From: Streptomyces bungoensis
GTDB taxonomy: Bacteria; Actinomycetota; Actinomycetes; Streptomycetales; Streptomycetaceae
Length of the DNA: 64,000 nucleotides
Direction: 5' to 3'
NCBI RefSeq assembly: GCF_001514215.1
Contig: NZ_KQ948851.1
Span: 764,848 to 828,847 of the forward strand
Shown here: positions 33,612 through 41,606 of the stretch, in pieces
Numbering within the stretch: position 1 is the stretch's first letter
Layout: each line of letters begins with the position of its first letter
Made by a program: the position numbers and the translations under genes
Notes under the pieces: model-generated
Told to the model about the DNA's origin: nothing
Databases searched by the model: none
Seen by the model: only the letters and a program-made list of their open reading frames with translations

Positions 33612-34018
33612 TGGCCCACCACATCGAAGCGGGCCCAGCTGCTTGCGGTCTCGCGGACCAGGACGGCGACAAGGCGGCCGGGGATCTCCGACTGGAGGTT
33701 CTGAACGAACCAGCCGGCCAGGAACTGGGCCAGGCGCTCCGAGGTGGGCTCGAAGGGCAGGATCTCGTGCAGGTTGTGGTGGTCGAGCTCGGTGTCCAGG
33801 AACGACTTGAACGGGGCGAGCGCACCGAAGTCCGTGACAAAGCCGGGATCCTCCAGCGCGGATGCAGTGAGGATGACCTCAACCTCGTAGCTGTGCCCGT
33901 GCTGGCGGGAGCACTTGTGCTCATGCGGCAGCCGGGGAAGCCGATGGCCAGCCTCGAAGCCGAACTTCTTACCGATGGTGAAATTGCCGGGCGGTAGTGG
34001 AACAGCAGTGAAGCCCAT
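33608..34018 (-). CDS. queD: 6-carboxy-5,6,7,8-tetrahydropterin synthase
   Basis: The 136-residue protein has the zinc ligands of the PTPS/QueD family in FEAGHRLP and QHGHSYEVEV, the catalytic Cys in HKCSRQHGH, and VTDFGALAPFKSFLD followed by LDHHNLHEIL. It converts dihydroneopterin triphosphate to 6-carboxytetrahydropterin. It is the first gene of the queD-queE-folE-TGT-like block. Confidence 0.9.
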   Translation of the reverse strand: MGFTAVPLPPGNFTIGKKFGFEAGHRLPRLPHEHKCSRQHGHSYEVEVILTASALEDPGFVTDFGALAPFKSFLDTELDHHNLHEILPFEPTSERLAQFLAGWFVQNLQSEIPGRLVAVLVRETASSWARFDVVGQ

Positions 34019-34077
34019 TCGTTTTCTCCGAAAGGTGAGGGTGTGGCTGATTCGGGCGGGGTGGGGCAGTCGCCTCT

Positions 34078-34545
34078 TCAGGCGGCTACGGGCTGTGCCC
34101 CCAGGTGGTCCTTCGCGGCCTTGCCCAGCACCTTGGTGAAGTGCTCGGCCCGCTCGTCGCCCTCAGCCTCCTGAGCGCGGAGGCCCCCGAAACGGGCCCA
34201 GTACCGCCGGCAGACGTCGCTCTCCATCAGCTTCGAGGCGTAGAACGGCAGACGCCCGTCCCGGACGAAGCCGAGGCGGTCGCTCAGGCTGAGCATGCAG
34301 ATGAGCTGGTTGGCCTTCAGCAGCTGCATGTACTCCTCGACGTCCAGGTCCTCGGGCGTCCAGAGCTTGGCGAGGTCAGGGTTGGCGGACATCTGTGTCA
34401 GCCAGTCGAGTTGGTTGCGCGCGACGGTCGCCTCATTTCGTTCGGCCTGGTGCCGCGCGTCCTGCCTCAGCCGGGCGGCTCCGACCACGACGGTGGCGAG
34501 GGAAACCGCGGCGCCGGCAGCGAGGACGGCGGTGGTGAGCTTCAT
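34078..34545 (-). CDS. DUF6082 family membrane-anchored protein
   Basis: The 155-residue protein has a single N-terminal membrane helix (TAVLAAGAAVSLATVVVGA), then a helical domain with the family pattern RNQLDWLTQMSANPDLAKLW and QLICMLSLSDRLGFVRDG. DUF6082 proteins are found near regulators and biosynthetic clusters of Streptomyces and have no known function. ATG 34545 has AAAGGA 10 nt upstream; an in-frame GTG at 34563 would place it inside the ribosome site. Confidence 0.6.
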   Translation of the reverse strand: MKLTTAVLAAGAAVSLATVVVGAARLRQDARHQAERNEATVARNQLDWLTQMSANPDLAKLWTPEDLDVEEYMQLLKANQLICMLSLSDRLGFVRDGRLPFYASKLMESDVCRRYWARFGGLRAQEAEGDERAEHFTKVLGKAAKDHLGAQPVAA

Positions 34546-34618
34546 GCTTAACGGTCCTTTCACGCAAAGTGATCTGGGGCGAGGGGCGGGTCTGTGGAAG
34601 CCTGTGGGGCTCGCTGCG

Positions 34619-35194
34619 TCATGCGACCCCCGCTAGCACGAAGGCCGGTGAGCCGCCGCCAATGCGATCCAGGGCGTACCGGCGGCGCACAGTGTCCAAA
34701 GCGACTGCGATCGGCGGCAGTCCGACGGCGGCCCTTCGCTGGTCCAGCAACTGCGGCGCACGCAGCGGGCACAGCTCCACCCCTGCTGCGCTGAGGACGA
34801 GTTGCGTCCCGAACTCTTGGGGTCGCCTGCTGTTGACCAGGGCGCGGTCGTGAAGGTGGGCCCAGTGCTGGATGCGCGCATCGCCGTCCTGGACCGCACG
34901 TTTCAAAAGGGTGGTGGCCGCCCGCTGGAAGTCGGGTTCGTCGTCGGCGTGAAGAGCGATGCTCCAGGCAGCACGTGCTGCGTCGGGGCCCACGAGACGG
35001 TGGCCGGGCCAGTCATGTTCGGCCAGGATGCGGCGCAGCACTTTGGTGTCGGCGTGCTCAGCGTGACGGTCCTGGCCGAGGTGGACGGCGTCGAGCTGGT
35101 TGCGTACGCGTCTGGCCCGGCGTGCTGCCGACTGTGCGGCGCGGGCGATGAGTTCGCGGGCGAGGTCCGGCCGCAGCGGTTCCGCGGTCCTCAC
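34619..35194 (-). CDS. DUF6624 family protein
   Basis: The 191-residue protein has RILAEHDWPGHRLVGPDAAR followed by WSIALHADDEPDFQR and ends LDQRRAAVGLPPI, the pattern of DUF6624 proteins. No enzymatic motif is visible. GTG 35194 overlaps the stop of the GNAT-like gene (GTGA); the frame is open to 35461 but that part is low-complexity. Confidence 0.6.
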   Translation of the reverse strand: MRTAEPLRPDLARELIARAAQSAARRARRVRNQLDAVHLGQDRHAEHADTKVLRRILAEHDWPGHRLVGPDAARAAWSIALHADDEPDFQRAATTLLKRAVQDGDARIQHWAHLHDRALVNSRRPQEFGTQLVLSAAGVELCPLRAPQLLDQRRAAVGLPPIAVALDTVRRRYALDRIGGGSPAFVLAGVA

Positions 35195-35841
35195 GCGATA
35201 CTCCGCTGGTCGGCGGCGGACTGCGGCTCGTGGACCTGGCAGCCGATGAGCGCGCTCAGCCCAGGCCGAAGCTCGGCGGTGAGTTCGAGGCGCGCGACTC
35301 GCTCCTGGTGCTGTCCGGTGCCCGATCCACGGACGTCCCAGCCCATGTTGGTGAGCCGACGAAGGAATGTGGCGATCGGATCGACGTCGAGAGGATGGCG
35401 GACCATGGCCTCGGCCCGCACAAGCGGTACCTCGAGCCGGGCGGCGAAGTCGGAGGCCCACAGAGTGATCAGCCGGACGGTGTCATCGGAGTGACCGGGC
35501 AGGGTGTGGACGCAGTCCAGGAAGAGGCACGGGCCTTCGCCCCATCCGAGGTCGGGCCCGCGTTGCGGGATCATGCAGGCCAGCAGCAGCCCGTCCTCGA
35601 ACAGTCCAGCCGGCTTCACCTGCGGGGCGCGGAACAGGGCCGGGATATCGGACCGGGCGGGTGTAGGCACCCCGCGCATGGCGAGCCAGCGCTGACGGTC
35701 CTGGACGAGGGCCGCGGCCTCGTCCCGTTCGGCGTCGGTGCGCAACGACCGCATCTCGTACACGGCCGGTAACCCTTTCGCGCACTGGCTTCGAGGCGCG
35801 GGGGAGGACTCGATGGCCGCAGAAGCGGGTGAGGCATTCAC
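35191..35841 (-). CDS. GNAT-like hypothetical protein
   Basis: The 216-residue protein contains a stretch like the start of GNAT acetyltransferases (MRSLRTDAERDEAAALVQDR followed by RWLAMRGVP) and a central strand-rich core with PCLFLDCVHTLPGHSDDTVR, then RAEAMVRHPLDVDPIATFLR near the C-terminus, matching a GNAT fold with the donor-binding segment. No signature is strong enough to name it. GTG 35841 overlaps the upstream regulator stop (GTGA) and the stop overlaps the DUF6624 start. Confidence 0.45.
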   Translation of the reverse strand: MNASPASAAIESSPAPRSQCAKGLPAVYEMRSLRTDAERDEAAALVQDRQRWLAMRGVPTPARSDIPALFRAPQVKPAGLFEDGLLLACMIPQRGPDLGWGEGPCLFLDCVHTLPGHSDDTVRLITLWASDFAARLEVPLVRAEAMVRHPLDVDPIATFLRRLTNMGWDVRGSGTGQHQERVARLELTAELRPGLSALIGCQVHEPQSAADQRSIA

Positions 35842-36329
35842 TGGCTCGCTCCGCTCTCCATCGTGGTGGCCCGCCTGGCGCCCAGTAGGCCCCACGCGTG
35901 GGCCCAGGCGACAAGTTGGGTGGTGTTGGCCGCCCCCGTCTTGTCGAGCAGTTCGTCATGTGCGGCTCGCACGTCGGCGGGCGCGATCTTGGCTATGGCA
36001 GCAATGTCGCTGGGATTGCTGTGCTCAGCGACCGCCCGCAGCAACAGCTGCTGCTCTGGACTGAGTTCCGGCATTGGCCTGTCCGTTGTGGGCGGAGCGA
36101 CCTGCCGGGCGTTGCACAGGAAGTGCACGATCACCGGGGGCTTGCAGCGGGGCGGGCAGTGGAGGCTCTCCCGGATGTCGCGTACGTACTGGCGGACGGT
36201 CACGGCCGACAGCCCGGTCCTCGCGGCGATCTCTTGAGGGCCGAGGCCGTCCACGAGGTGCTGGGCGACGCGCTGCTGGGTCGGGGTCAGGGGGGTGATC
36301 GGTGCGCTGGTCGTCATGCGCGGGGTCAC
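35838..36329 (-). CDS. LuxR-type helix-turn-helix regulator
   Basis: The 163-residue protein has two LuxR/GerE-like helix-turn-helix modules: residues about 12-60 (LTPTQQRVAQHLVDGLGPQE followed by IAARTGLSAVTVRQYV) and about 95-155 (LSPEQQLLLRAVAEHSNPSD and on). There is no receiver domain. GTG 36329 has GAAAGAG upstream; ATG 36317 is an alternative. It is the first gene of the operon ending at the DUF2797 group, so it is a candidate pathway regulator. Confidence 0.65.
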   Translation of the reverse strand: MTPRMTTSAPITPLTPTQQRVAQHLVDGLGPQEIAARTGLSAVTVRQYVRDIRESLHCPPRCKPPVIVHFLCNARQVAPPTTDRPMPELSPEQQLLLRAVAEHSNPSDIAAIAKIAPADVRAAHDELLDKTGAANTTQLVAWAHAWGLLGARRATTMESGASQ

Positions 36330-36457
36330 GGGTGTCTCTTTCGCGGCTGGGTTGAGGGATATCGGGTGGGGTGTCGCCGGACCCCGCGGGGGACGGGGGC
36401 CGGCGACACGGGCCCGTGCGCGGCGGTCTGGAGTCACGGGGCGCCGCACACGGGGGC

Positions 36458-37711
36458 TCATGCGGCTGTTGGGTCGGGGCGGGCCCACGCCGCTTCGGCG
36501 GCGAGACGTTCTGACCACTGGATGTGGGCCTCGTCGAAGGCGGCGTCGGCGAGGCGTATGCGCTGGACTTCGCCGGTTCCGGCCGGTGGGTAGGTGAACT
36601 GGATGTCGCGCCACAGGCGCTGGAGGATGTAGTCGCCGTTGAGGGCGTGGGCGCCGTGCAGCTCCATGGCGTCCTGGGTTGACTGCATCGCCCACTGGTG
36701 GCCGAGGTACTTGGCGTTGATCAGGTCGGTGTCGCAGGGCAGGCCCTGGTCGAGGAGGTGCACGGACTGATAGGCCAGGATTCGACCGGCGCGCAGGCGG
36801 GCCTCCATGTCACCGATGCGGTCCCGCAGAACCGGCAGATCGGAGAGGGCGCCCCGGTAGCGGGAGCGCGCCTTGAGGTAAGCGGTCGAGGCGGCCACGA
36901 CTGCCTCGTGTATTCCCAGGCTGACTGCAGCCAGGTTGGGACGGCCATACAGGATGCTGCTGCTCTGCGCTACGCCCAGCCCCTGGCCGATCTCTCCGAC
37001 CACGTTTTCCTCGGGGACGCGGACGTGATCGAGGTCGAGGCGGCCGGCGGAGAAGCCGTGCAGGCCGAGGCCGGGACGGTGGTCGGCGACTGAGAGCCCT
37101 CGGCGCTTGGATTCGACCATGAACGCGGTCAGCGCCTGGGAGGTGCTCACGCCTGCCTTGGCGGTCCGGGCGATTACGAGGTGGGCTCCCGCGAGGTGGC
37201 TATTCCCGATGTGGATCTTGCTGCCGGTGATCACCCATTGGTTGCCGACGTGCTCGGCGATGGTCTCGATGCCGCCAATGTGCCCGCCGGTTCGCGGTTC
37301 GGTCACGGCGATCGACAAGAGCAGTGAACCGTCCGCTACGCGGGGCAGCCAGCGGCCCTTCTGCTCGTAGGTGGCGAAGTGCAGCAGGGCGCCGACGGGG
37401 ATCAGCGTGGCCTGGAGGATGGCCGCCGCAGCCGCCGAGACGCGGGCAATGCGGTGGACGAGGATGGTCTTGGCCACGTGTCCGGCGCCCAGCCCGCCGA
37501 AGGAGGACGGGACGGTGACGGCGAACCAGCGTCGTGCGGCCATCAGGTCGGCGACCTTGCGCTCCACCCTGCCGGGGGCGGCCTCCATGCGTGCGGCGCG
37601 CGGCGCGATGTGCTCGGCCGCGAAGGCGTCCGCCTCGTCCCACAGCAGCTCGTGGCGGGCGGTGAGATAGGGGCGCAGCGCCGGCGGCGGCGTGGTGGGT
37701 GTGGCGGGCAT
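36458..37711 (-). CDS. Acyl-CoA dehydrogenase family protein
   Basis: The 417-residue flavoprotein has the acyl-CoA dehydrogenase pattern: PSSFGGLGAGHVAKTI, LLSIAVTEPRTGGHIGG (flavin-binding serine/threonine region) and GSKIHIGNS near the middle, and a C-terminal QSTQDAMELHGAHALNGDYI with the family's GxxG segment. The catalytic base cannot be placed with confidence. Cluster relatives also act as dehydratases or N-oxygenases. ATG 37711 has GAGAGGGAG upstream. It stands just downstream of the conservon. Confidence 0.75.
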   Translation of the reverse strand: MPATPTTPPPALRPYLTARHELLWDEADAFAAEHIAPRAARMEAAPGRVERKVADLMAARRWFAVTVPSSFGGLGAGHVAKTILVHRIARVSAAAAAILQATLIPVGALLHFATYEQKGRWLPRVADGSLLLSIAVTEPRTGGHIGGIETIAEHVGNQWVITGSKIHIGNSHLAGAHLVIARTAKAGVSTSQALTAFMVESKRRGLSVADHRPGLGLHGFSAGRLDLDHVRVPEENVVGEIGQGLGVAQSSSILYGRPNLAAVSLGIHEAVVAASTAYLKARSRYRGALSDLPVLRDRIGDMEARLRAGRILAYQSVHLLDQGLPCDTDLINAKYLGHQWAMQSTQDAMELHGAHALNGDYILQRLWRDIQFTYPPAGTGEVQRIRLADAAFDEAHIQWSERLAAEAAWARPDPTAA

Positions 37712-37798
37712 GGTCGTCTCCCTCTCCCTGGATGAAGGTCGCACGGTGGAGCGGCCGGGGATCGCCTGCGGCTCCCGGGTGGGGGGTCGTGGAACGGA

Positions 37799-38440
37799 CT
37801 AGCGGACGGGCGCGCGGGCGATGTGGTCCATCACCCGGACGCCGGCGTCGATGACGATGTCTCTCAGCCGTCGGGCCTCGCTCAGGGGCCGCTTCTCGGG
37901 GTCGATGACGCACACCGTGCCCAGCACGGTGCCGCTGTCGTGGATGAGCGGGGCACCGAAGTAGGAGCGGATCCCGACCGCGTCGACCACGTGGTTGCCG
38001 CTGAAGCGCGGGCTGGCGTGCACGTCGTGCAGCGGAAGGGCCTTCTTGCGGGCCATGACCTCCGGGCACCAGCCGTGGTCGCGGCTCATGGTGCGGCCGA
38101 CTATGACGTACCCGCTGTCCGCGGGCGGCTGGTGCAGCCCGACGAAGGTCTGCTCCTCCAGGAAGAGGTTGACGAAGCCGTACAGGAACCCGGCTCGTGT
38201 GGCCATGTCGCGGGCCAGTTCGTCGAAGTCCTCGCTGGCAGCGGTGGGCATGCCTAGGCGATCCAGCAGCTCATATCGCTGCGCCAGCTCGCTCGCCTGC
38301 TGGGCCTGCGGGACGGGGACGGCGGCGCCGGCGGGGAGGGATGGCCCATGGGTGACCTCCCGCATGGTGCGTCGCGGCAGCGACTGCGTGAGGGGGGCGA
38401 TCTGCCGTGCGCGGTAGGGATCGTTGGGCTGATACGACAT
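37799..38440 (-). CDS. GAF domain-containing protein (conservon-associated)
   Basis: The 213-residue protein has a GAF domain in residues about 75-205 (FVNLFLEEQTFVGLHQPPAD, ARKKALPLHDVHASPRFSGN, SYFGAPLIHDSGTVLGTVCV). ATG 38440 shares a base with the cvnD stop (TGATG). GAF proteins are found at the end of several Streptomyces conservons and probably sense a small molecule in the same membrane-associated complex. Confidence 0.75.
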   Translation of the reverse strand: MSYQPNDPYRARQIAPLTQSLPRRTMREVTHGPSLPAGAAVPVPQAQQASELAQRYELLDRLGMPTAASEDFDELARDMATRAGFLYGFVNLFLEEQTFVGLHQPPADSGYVIVGRTMSRDHGWCPEVMARKKALPLHDVHASPRFSGNHVVDAVGIRSYFGAPLIHDSGTVLGTVCVIDPEKRPLSEARRLRDIVIDAGVRVMDHIARAPVR

Positions 38441-39108
38441 CAGGCGTCCTGAAAGGTGGTAGTGGATGCGGGGCGAGCGGGGCTTGCCGATGCGCTCTTC
38501 AAGGCGTGGCCAACTAGGGTCAGCAGGACGCCAGCGACGTGGTTCGGATCGCGAGCGTCGCAGGTGACCACCGGCACAGAGGCGGGCAGTTCGAGGGCGG
38601 TGCGGACCTCTTCGGGGGGGTAACGATGTGCTCCGTCGAACTGGTTCACCGCGACGACGAAGGGCAGGCCGATGTCCTCGAAGAAGCCGACGGGGGTGAA
38701 GCTGCTTTCCAGGCGGCGGGTGTCGACCAGGACGACCGCGCCGACGGCTCCGCGACAAAGGTCGTACCAGAGGTCGACGAAGCGGTCCTGGCCGGGCGTG
38801 CCGAACAGGAACAATGCCAAGGGCACGGGCGCGTCGGGCAGGTTGAGGCGACCGAAGTCGAAGGCGACCGTGGTGGTCTGCTTGGCCTCGACGCCCGCCA
38901 GGCTGTCCACGTCCGCGCTCGCCTCGGTCAGGTACTCCTCCGTGCTCAGCGGCGTGATCTCACTGACGGCACCCACGGCGGTGGTCTTGCCCGCGCCGAA
39001 ACCGCCAGCGATTACGACCTTCAGCACGGTCGGTGAACCGGTACGCGGGCGCGACGACGGCCGCAGCACCACGGCCGGGTCACCCGGCCTGGGGGTAGGC
39101 GATGGCAT
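38440..39108 (-). CDS. cvnD: CvnD-like GTP-binding protein
   Basis: The 222-residue protein has Walker A GGFGAGKTT (near residue 35), LFLFGTPGQDRF (switch region) and VAVNQFDG (NKxD-like position), the pattern of Streptomyces conservon GTPases. ATG 39108 has GAGGAAG 8 nt upstream and overlaps the DUF742 gene by 29 bp; GTG codons downstream are alternatives. It acts with CvnA-C as a membrane-associated switch. Confidence 0.8.
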   Translation of the reverse strand: MPSPTPRPGDPAVVLRPSSRPRTGSPTVLKVVIAGGFGAGKTTAVGAVSEITPLSTEEYLTEASADVDSLAGVEAKQTTTVAFDFGRLNLPDAPVPLALFLFGTPGQDRFVDLWYDLCRGAVGAVVLVDTRRLESSFTPVGFFEDIGLPFVVAVNQFDGAHRYPPEEVRTALELPASVPVVTCDARDPNHVAGVLLTLVGHALKSASASPARPASTTTFQDA

Positions 39109-39484
39109 CGGGCCACTTCCTCTTCAGGCCGGCAGATAGGGCCGCCAGCAGTTGTGCAGAGGGACGCGAATGCGCGTCGGACGCGGCATAGGCGGTGACA
39201 GGGACGACCAGGGCGTCGGCGTCCAGGAGGTCGGAGACGAGGATCTTGACGGCGGTTACGGGACGGCCGAGTCGGCCCGCCAGCTCGGTCACCGAACGCC
39301 GGTGCTCCCGGCACAGGGCGAGGATCTGTGCGCATTCCTCGGCCTGGCCCGGGCCGGGCCGCCCGGGTCCGGCATCCAGCACCGTGTCCAGGCCGAGCAG
39401 ATGCCGTGGCCGGGTGCGACCGCGCGTCAGGGTGTAAGTCCGCACGAACGTCGAATCCTCGGCCGCGCTGCCGTGTGCGGTCAC
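39080..39484 (-). CDS. cvnC: CvnC-like DUF742 protein
   Basis: The 134-residue protein has the DUF742 pattern: VRTYTLTRGRTRP, CAQILALCREHRRSVTELAG and PVTAVKILVSDLLDADALVV, a winged-helix-like fold. The GTG at 39484 overlaps the stop of the roadblock gene (GTGA). DUF742 proteins are the third member of conservons. Confidence 0.85.
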   Translation of the reverse strand: MTAHGSAAEDSTFVRTYTLTRGRTRPRHLLGLDTVLDAGPGRPGPGQAEECAQILALCREHRRSVTELAGRLGRPVTAVKILVSDLLDADALVVPVTAYAASDAHSRPSAQLLAALSAGLKRKWPDAIAYPQAG

Positions 39485-39996
39485 CGGACCTCATCACCCG
39501 TGCCGACGCGGACGGGGATCTGCATGTAGGGGGCGAACTTCTGCACCAGGCGCCCCATCTCGAACCCGACGGTGCCGGCATCGGCGTCCATGGTCGCGAT
39601 CACCGCGAGGACCGTGTCCACCACGCCCCGTTCGTTGCCGGGATGGCCTTCGAAGGCCGCGCTGCGACCGGAGCTCTGGACGAAGATCAGACAGTCGTCT
39701 CGCTCGATGACGACCTGCCTCGCCGGCCTCTTCTTGTGGGTGGGACCGGTGATGTTCGCCGCGAGTGAGGCCACTCCGCTGATGGCGGCCGACAGTTCGT
39801 CCGCCCAGTCCTTGTCGACGTCGCTGTCCAGCAGCCGCAGTCCGTCCCGCGAGAGCAGGACGGCGTGCGTGACGCCCGTCGTGTCGGAGGCGAACTGCCG
39901 CAGCAGCCACGCCATGTTGTCCCGCTGTCCGCTTGCCGTTGTCTCGGTTGCGGGTGCGTCGCCGGTCACGTTGTTCATCGCGGGGTGGGTGCTCAT
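39481..39996 (-). CDS. cvnB: CvnB-like roadblock/LC7 protein
   Basis: The 171-residue protein has a roadblock/LC7 domain: LLRQFASDTTGVTHAVLLSR followed by DGLRLLDSD near the N-terminus, then RQVVIERDDCLIFVQSSGR. Such proteins regulate the CvnD-type GTPase. The first 30 residues are disordered. ATG 39996; it follows cvnA by 69 bp. Confidence 0.85.
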   Translation of the reverse strand: MSTHPAMNNVTGDAPATETTASGQRDNMAWLLRQFASDTTGVTHAVLLSRDGLRLLDSDVDKDWADELSAAISGVASLAANITGPTHKKRPARQVVIERDDCLIFVQSSGRSAAFEGHPGNERGVVDTVLAVIATMDADAGTVGFEMGRLVQKFAPYMQIPVRVGTGDEVR

Positions 39997-40065
39997 AGGG
40001 ATCGCTCCAGAAGGGGGGAAGGGCCAGCGGATGTAACGGCCACCGGGAACGTGGAGGGACGAGGT

Positions 40066-41580
40066 TCAGGGACTGGGGTGCTCTGTCGAAGCGGTGGGAG
40101 AACCGGCTTGCCCGCCGGCCTGGATGCCGGTGCGGAAGGCGGCTGCGAGCCCTGGCGTCGCCGCGGTCACGGGGGCTTGCTTCCGCTCGTGTGGCGGATG
40201 GAACGTGCCGACCTGGCGTCTACGCGTGGGAAGGGCGGGCGCATCAGCAGAGTGACCTGCTTGTGCGGCTTCCGGTGCCCCTGCGGTACCGGGGCGTGGG
40301 ACCTGCCCCGGCCTCGGGGTGGCTGGAGTCGCTGCAACCTGCTGCGGTTGCGGCGCCAAGGGGCGGGCGTCCTGGGGCGGCGCGCTCGCATCGTCGACGG
40401 AGGGAATCGCTACTAGGAGCCGTGCCGGGATGACCACCAGGGCGGTGGTGCCTCCCGTCACGTTCTCCTGCAGGAGAACGGACAGCCCGTGCGACTGGGC
40501 GATCTTCGCGGCGACCAGCAAGCCGAGCTGCCCCGCTCGCACCTGGCCGCTGACGTCGACCTCGTCGGGGGCCTGGAGCAGGTGGTTCATCTGCGCCCGC
40601 GTCTGCGGATGCATGGGGATGGCCCGGTCCTCGACCTCGACCGCCAGCCCGTTCGCCACCCGCTGCGCACGCACCATCACCTTCGTAGCCGGATCGGAAC
40701 ACTCACAGGCGTTCTCGATCAGCTCAGCCAGCAGGTGCGTCAGGTCCGGCCCCACATGGCCGGGAAGACCCACCTCCGCGCCCACGGACCCGGCCGCTAC
40801 CGCCACCCGCGGATACTGCACGACCTCGGAGACCGCGCCGCGTAGCACGCTCTTGACGGGAACGGGCCGACGCACGCTGCGCAGGGACTGCCCGCCCAGC
40901 ACCGCCGTGCTCTCGACCTGGCGACGCATCCGCGTCACGAGGTGATCGATCTCGAAGATCTTGGCCAGCAGCTCCGGGTCGTCGGTCAGCATCTCCAGCT
41001 GGCTCAGTGCTTCAAGTGCCTTGCCGACCAAGGCGTGCTCGCGCATGGCCAGGCGGCGCAGCACTTCCAGGAGGACGACGGACTGGGACTCGTCGTGCAC
41101 CCGTATCAACGACGCGACGGCCCGCACTTGGAGAGCACTCAACGCCTTGTCAATCTCGGCGTCAGGGCTGGCAGGTGGCGCCTGCAGGTCCGGCAGCGGC
41201 GGGCGTCCCCCGCGGCACAGCTCGTCCGCCGACCACTGCACCGACTTCTCGATGGCCGCGGCTGCCCCTGCGATTGCTGCCAGTGCCGTTGCCCGGGCCT
41301 CCTCCGCCGCTGCCTGTATGGCTCCTGCGGCCGTTCGCGCTCCGCGAGCCGCCATCGTGGCGACGCCCGCGAGTCCGCAGATCAGGCCGGCCAGGAGCCA
41401 GCCGAGGCCCACCGCGGACACCGACCAGAGGGTGAAGGCGGCACCCAGCAGGGCGGCAAGGAGCACTAGGGGCAGTGCGACGGCGCGGTGGACACGGTGC
41501 AGGGTGAACGCGTTGATCGGAGGCCGCCGTCGGCGGTGGCCGGTGGCGGCCGGCCGTGCCGAAAAGGCGCTGTCAGGCAT
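40066..41580 (-). CDS. cvnA: CvnA-like sensor with histidine-kinase ATPase domain
   Basis: The 504-residue protein has two membrane helices (LPLVLLAALLGAAFTLW and VGLGWLLAGLICGLAGVATM), a helical stalk and a GHKL ATPase domain with ELIENACECSDPATKV (N box) and GLGLLVAAKIAQSHG-like LGLLVAAKIA (G box), as in conservon sensors. No phosphorylatable histidine motif is evident in the stalk. A long Pro/Gln-rich tail follows. ATG 41580 begins at MPDSAFSARP. Confidence 0.8.
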   Translation of the reverse strand: MPDSAFSARPAATGHRRRRPPINAFTLHRVHRAVALPLVLLAALLGAAFTLWSVSAVGLGWLLAGLICGLAGVATMAARGARTAAGAIQAAAEEARATALAAIAGAAAAIEKSVQWSADELCRGGRPPLPDLQAPPASPDAEIDKALSALQVRAVASLIRVHDESQSVVLLEVLRRLAMREHALVGKALEALSQLEMLTDDPELLAKIFEIDHLVTRMRRQVESTAVLGGQSLRSVRRPVPVKSVLRGAVSEVVQYPRVAVAAGSVGAEVGLPGHVGPDLTHLLAELIENACECSDPATKVMVRAQRVANGLAVEVEDRAIPMHPQTRAQMNHLLQAPDEVDVSGQVRAGQLGLLVAAKIAQSHGLSVLLQENVTGGTTALVVIPARLLVAIPSVDDASAPPQDARPLAPQPQQVAATPATPRPGQVPRPGTAGAPEAAQAGHSADAPALPTRRRQVGTFHPPHERKQAPVTAATPGLAAAFRTGIQAGGQAGSPTASTEHPSP

Positions 41581-41606
41581 GGGAATCCTCGTCAGGGTGG
41601 GGGTGG

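Noticed and set aside
28629..34018. Complete Dpd DNA-modification system
   Set aside because: Only a TGT/DpdA-like barrel and precursor genes are seen; the helicase, restriction and other dpd genes and queC are absent.
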